Source: Bosea vaviloviae (lineage in GTDB: Bacteria; Pseudomonadota; Alphaproteobacteria; Rhizobiales; Beijerinckiaceae). From it: a stretch of 64,000 bases of DNA. The translations under genes and the position numbers were made by a program. The stretch is taken from the NCBI RefSeq assembly GCF_001741865.1, contig NZ_CP017147.1:5199001-5263000 (forward strand), written 5' to 3'. Below the pieces are notes generated by a model that had not been told where the DNA came from, did no database searches, and saw only the letters and a program-made list of their open reading frames with translations. How positions within the stretch are numbered: the first letter of the stretch is position 1; every line of letters begins with the position of its first letter. Positions 60,943 through 64,000 of this stretch are shown one piece after another.

Positions 60943-62079
60943 ATGAGCAACGACGACCTCGACCTAGCCGGCAAGCCCAAGAACGAGCCCCTCAGCCCGG
61001 AAGGGATGGCGGCCGAATGGGCGACCATGCCCGACATGCTGGTGGAGGAAGGCGAGCAGGATGGCGGCACCGACCGCCTGATGTCGCAGGACGAAATCGA
61101 CACGATGCTCGGTTTCTCCGTCGGCGGCGACGACAGGGACGCCCGCAACGGCATCCAGGCCATCGTCGATTCCGGATCGGTTGCCTATGAACGCCTGCCG
61201 ATGCTCGAGATCATCTTCGAGCGTCTCGTGCGCCTGCTCTCGACCAGCCTGCGCAACTTCTTCACCGACAATGTCGAGGTCTCGCTGGAGAGCATCCGCT
61301 CGGTGCGCTTCGGCGACTACATCAATTCGATCTCGCTGCCCGCCATGCTCTCGGTGTTCAAGGCCGAAGAGTGGGACAATTTCGGCCTGATCACGATCGA
61401 GTCCTCGCTGATCTATTCAGTGCTCGACACGATGTTCGGCGGCAAGCGCGGCCAGCCGGCGCCGCGCGTCGACGGCCGCCCTTTCACCTCGATCGAGATC
61501 AACATGCTCAAGCGCGTCATCGCGCTGATCCTGAGTGATGCCGAGGCCGCCTTCAAACCGCTCTCGCCGGTGCGCTTCACGGTCGATCGCATCGAGTCCA
61601 ATCCGCGCTTCGTCTCGATCTCCCGCCCCGCCAACGCCGCCATCCGCGTCGAGCTCAAATTCGACATGGAAGGCCGGGGCGGCTGCCTGCATCTGCTGCT
61701 GCCTTACGCCACGATCGAGCCGATCCGCGAATTGCTGCTCGAAAGCTTCATGGGTGAGAAGCTCGGGCGTGATGCGATCTGGGAAAACCATCTGGCGACC
61801 GAGGTCTGGCAGACCGACGTCGCCGTGACCTGCGTGCTCCATGAGACGCAGATGCCGCTGAAGCGGGTGATGAAACTCGAGATCGGCGACACCTTGATGT
61901 TCGACGCCAGGCCCGATTCGACGGTCGCACTGCGCTGCGGCGACTTCATCGTCAGCGAGGGCCGGATCGGACGCGTCGACGACAAGATCGCCGTTCAGGT
62001 CGTCAGCCCGCTGCGCCGCTCCAAGACCACGATCGCCGCCTTCGACAGCGCCACGAGCCATCTCGGTTCCACCTCCTGA
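60943..62079 (+). CDS. fliM: flagellar motor switch protein FliM
   Basis: A 378-residue C-ring protein. The N-terminal CheY-binding motif is MSQDEIDTMLGF (about 46-57), then the CheC-like middle domain (SSLIYSVLDTMFGG) and a C-terminal SpoA-type domain (IGDTLMFDARPDSTVALRCGDFIVSEGRIGRVDDKIAV). It receives CheY-P and sets rotation direction with FliG and FliN. ATG 60943 is the clear start; the open frame from 60742 is inside fliL. Confidence 0.96.
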   Translation: MSNDDLDLAGKPKNEPLSPEGMAAEWATMPDMLVEEGEQDGGTDRLMSQDEIDTMLGFSVGGDDRDARNGIQAIVDSGSVAYERLPMLEIIFERLVRLLSTSLRNFFTDNVEVSLESIRSVRFGDYINSISLPAMLSVFKAEEWDNFGLITIESSLIYSVLDTMFGGKRGQPAPRVDGRPFTSIEINMLKRVIALILSDAEAAFKPLSPVRFTVDRIESNPRFVSISRPANAAIRVELKFDMEGRGGCLHLLLPYATIEPIRELLLESFMGEKLGRDAIWENHLATEVWQTDVAVTCVLHETQMPLKRVMKLEIGDTLMFDARPDSTVALRCGDFIVSEGRIGRVDDKIAVQVVSPLRRSKTTIAAFDSATSHLGSTS

Positions 62080-62096
62080 CGCGGATATAGCAAGCC

Positions 62097-62549
62097 ATGA
62101 CGATCACCCTCATCGCCGATGCCCTCGTCGCAAGCCTCCTCGTCGCGACCATCATCACCTGCTACGTGCTGGCCAAGCGCATCGAGCGGCTCAAGGCCGA
62201 CGAAGGCGCCATGCGCCAGACCGTCGGCGCGCTGATCTCGGCGACCGATACCGCCGAGCGCGCCATCGCCGGGTTGAAGCTGACGCTGGGCGACTGCGAC
62301 CGCACCCTGGCCGAGCGCCTGCGCACCGCCGAGCGCTACGCCGCCGACCTCGCCGCCCAGATCGAAGCCGGCCAGACCGTGATGGAGCGGATCTCGCAGA
62401 TCGTCAGCGCCGCCACGCTGGTCGCGCCGAAAGCCCCGGAACCGCCTGCGCCCGAGCCCACCCCGATTTCGCGCATGGCCAGCGCCGCCGAATCCGCGGC
62501 CGCCATCCGCGCCCGCGCCGCCCGGCGCCTGGAAGGCCAGGCCGCGTGA
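62097..62549 (+). CDS. DUF6468-like protein of the flagellar cluster
   Basis: A 150-residue protein: one N-terminal helix (IADALVASLLVATIITCYVL), a coiled-coil middle (KRIERLKADEGAMRQTVGAL, TAERAIAGLKLTLGD), and a Pro/Ala/Glu-rich tail. Such proteins occur next to fliM and motE in alphaproteobacteria; no function is established that I know of. An inner-membrane anchor with a coiled-coil cytoplasmic or periplasmic part suits a motor-associated scaffold, by inference. Overlaps the next gene by 4 bases (GTGA). Confidence 0.78.
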   Translation: MTITLIADALVASLLVATIITCYVLAKRIERLKADEGAMRQTVGALISATDTAERAIAGLKLTLGDCDRTLAERLRTAERYAADLAAQIEAGQTVMERISQIVSAATLVAPKAPEPPAPEPTPISRMASAAESAAAIRARAARRLEGQAA

Positions 62550-63385
62550 TCGAAAGGCCCCGCCTCTTTCCGGCAGTGATTCTCGGCGCCATGGGTCTCC
62601 TGGCGCTGAAATTGCTCGCCTGGACGGCGGAGCCCTATCCGGGAAAAGTGCCGTCAAGCGCGAGCGTCTTTTCCCCCGACAGCACGCGCCCAGTAAAGCC
62701 GGAGCCCCAGGTCTGGGCCCTCGCCAAGGTGATCGCCCAGGCGCATGCACCCGATCGCGCCCTGCGCGACCCGGAGACGACCGGCTCGGTCGACAAGCCT
62801 GATCCGAAGAAAGAACAGGAGAAGGCCGAGGCGGAAGCCAAGGCCGATGCGGCACGCGCCGCCAACCCCAACAACAAGGCGGGCGTCGTCAACGGCACGG
62901 CCAAGGTCGCCTCTCCCGCTGAGCGGGCCATTCTCGAACGCCTCGGCGAGCGGCGCGAAGAGATTGATGCCCGGATTCGCGAACTGGAGATGCGCGAACG
63001 CCTGCTCGACACCGCCGAGAAGAAGCTCGACGGCCGCGTCGGCGACCTGAAGCAGCTCGAAGACAAGGTCGACGGCCCCAAGCGCAAACCCGCCGAGGAC
63101 GAACTCAAGGCGATCAGGAATCTCGTGATCATGTACGAGACGATGAAGCCGAAGGACGCCGCACGCGTCTTCGACCGCCTCAGCCTCGACGTGCTGCTGC
63201 CGGTTGTTCAGCAGATGAACCCGCGCAAGATGTCCGACGTGCTCGCCGCCATGGCGCCCGAGCGGGCCGAGAAGCTGACGGTGGCCCTCGCCACCAGCTC
63301 GCGCGCGCCCGAGCGCAGCACGGCCGAACTCATGCCGCTCCCGGGTAACGAACTGCCGGCCATCGCGCCCGCTCCGCGCCGGTAG
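62546..63385 (+). CDS. motE: MotE-like flagellar protein
   Basis: A 279-residue exported/anchored protein: N-terminal helix (FPAVILGAMGLLALKLLAW), a low-complexity linker (KKEQEKAEAEAKADAARAAN), a coiled coil (ILERLGERREEIDARIRELE) and a MgtE-N-like end (MKPKDAARVFDRLSLDVLLPVVQQMNPRKMSDVLAAM). In Sinorhizobium MotE helps MotC, a stator partner, in the periplasm. Start GTG 62546 overlaps the preceding stop. The stop TAG at 63383 is the first part of a family A repeat (TAGAGCG). Confidence 0.82.
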   Translation: MIERPRLFPAVILGAMGLLALKLLAWTAEPYPGKVPSSASVFSPDSTRPVKPEPQVWALAKVIAQAHAPDRALRDPETTGSVDKPDPKKEQEKAEAEAKADAARAANPNNKAGVVNGTAKVASPAERAILERLGERREEIDARIRELEMRERLLDTAEKKLDGRVGDLKQLEDKVDGPKRKPAEDELKAIRNLVIMYETMKPKDAARVFDRLSLDVLLPVVQQMNPRKMSDVLAAMAPERAEKLTVALATSSRAPERSTAELMPLPGNELPAIAPAPRR

Positions 63386-63499
63386 AGCGTTTTCGAGCGA
63401 AGTGGATACCGGTTCCCCCGCGACAAACGCGAAGCGTTTGCGCGGAGAAAACGCGTTAAAACAAAAACCTGGAGCAATTGAACGATCCAACCGGATCTG
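63383..63499. repeat. family A palindromic repeat, copy 3
   Basis: Starts TAGAGCGTTTTCGAGCGAAG at the motE stop codon, with GATACCGGTTCCCCCGCGAC, AAACGCGAAGCGTTTGCGCG and GAGAAAACGCGTTAAAACAA, and ends with a degenerate GATCCAACCGGATC palindrome. Confidence 0.85.
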
Positions 63500-63545
63500 G
63501 ACTTCACTGCAGGTCAGCGGCGGCGCTACTCAGGAGAAACTAGAA

Positions 63546-63680
63546 AAATTTGGCGGGATGACCGCGCTTGGCCGGCCCGGCCAGCCTGCAGAATTGGCAT
63601 CAATATTTGTCCAACCAGCGGCGGAAGATGCCAGCTTACGACCGGTCAAATCTACGGCGCCAACGGTGGCGGGACGGTGA
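63546..63680 (+). pseudogene. remnant of an SDR-family oxidoreductase C-terminus
   Basis: The frame reads GMTALGRPGQPAELASIFVQ, the usual SDR ending (GRPGQPAE, then LA-rich helix), then DASL. A frameshift near 63632-63637 follows; the next frame gives TGQIYGANGGGTV, the terminal SDR motif. The N-terminal Rossmann part is absent upstream because a repeat lies there. A short degraded fragment. Confidence 0.7.
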
Positions 63681-63793
63681 CCTGCCCCCTCGAAGTAAGA
63701 GCTCGAACTTGCTCATGCTCGGGTTGTCGGCGCTTTACCGGTTCGATGCCGCCCAATGAAGCCGAGTCAGCCCCCGCGCCGTTTGCTGGCCTA

Positions 63794-64000
63794 GATGCCG
63801 TCGGCAACCACCGCCCTGGCTGACGCCGAACACAACTCCGCGTGCGCGCCATCATAGCCGCGCCCGCGCAGCTCTTCGTACAACCGGATCGTCGAGCGAC
63901 GCTCGGGCCGCGATTGAACGACGCCTCCCGAGCGAGGCTTTCGCGAACCTCTCTCGGCACTTTCTCAGCCCAGGCGCGTTGCAGGTGGATAGAGCTAGTT
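63794..64000 (-). pseudogene. probable transposase remnant at the right edge
   Basis: On the minus strand one frame begins in QRAWAEKVPREVRESLAREA and stops near 63915; shifting frame continues TIRLYEELRGRGYDGAHAEL and ends at TAG (63794). The segment LYEELRGRGYDG is typical of IS21-type IstA transposases (helix-turn-helix side). The frame changes and lack of a full ORF indicate decay. It may extend beyond the edge. Low certainty about the family. Confidence 0.4.

Overview
The window is high-GC chromosomal DNA from an alphaproteobacterium of the order Hyphomicrobiales. A Bosea-like genus is my best guess, inferred from overall gene content and codon bias, not from a marker match. Pointers are the CtrA-type TTAA-N7-TTAA site beside flagellar genes, an ATP12 family chaperone gene, a DksA homologue with a single cysteine, MotE-like and DUF6468-like flagellar proteins, and dense families of palindromic intergenic repeats. 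I found no rRNA, tRNA or CRISPR array.

Layout. 1-1164: partial flavin reductase gene (left edge), then a vapBC toxin-antitoxin pair whose toxin gene is frameshifted. 1306-6188: a trans-4-hydroxy-L-proline catabolic cluster (GntR regulator diverging from a DapA-family deaminase, cupin, D-amino-acid oxidase, DUF3574 lipoprotein, 4-hydroxyproline epimerase). 6659-12219: a complete branched-chain amino acid ABC operon (livH-M-G-F, small membrane protein, livK, strong terminator). 12389-18102: alpha/beta hydrolase, a second toxin-antitoxin pair, an unknown protein, purB, rpe, GST, BASS transporter. 18479-24188: second D-amino-acid dehydrogenase, dipeptidase, chemoreceptor, TrmJ-like methyltransferase. 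24331-31075: TonB-dependent haem-type receptor, amine oxidase, Rap1a-like protein, murI, His-rich peptide, rpsD.

31155-34765 is the most accessory-looking stretch: an unknown gene ending 20 bp before an intact IS1182-type element, then orphan small ORFs. 34766-44299: PsiF, MgtC, Spy/CpxP-like protein, P1 (S58) peptidase, VOC protein, a small membrane protein coupled to a chemoreceptor, ATP12, a ClpP paralogue, ArsR/SRPBCC pair, pccB. 44314-48028 is a five-gene minus-strand operon: an SsuABC/TauABC-type transporter fused transcriptionally to two tandem, divergent glutamine-amidotransferase-fold proteins; this is the best candidate here for an undescribed system. 48330-56392: FabF-like ketosynthase, HxlR regulator, a CecR/YbhGFS-like efflux operon with a perfect operator palindrome, orphan MBOAT acyltransferase, dksA. 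56704-63385: flagellar genes flgH-flgA-flgG-flgF (minus) diverging from fliL-fliM-DUF6468-motE (plus). The right end holds a broken SDR gene and a probable transposase remnant.

Palindromic repeats fill many intergenic gaps. Three families share a core around AGTGG-x-ACCGGTT, another is the CGTCATTGCGAG type, and two more are long inverted repeats. Several copies abut or supply stop codons.
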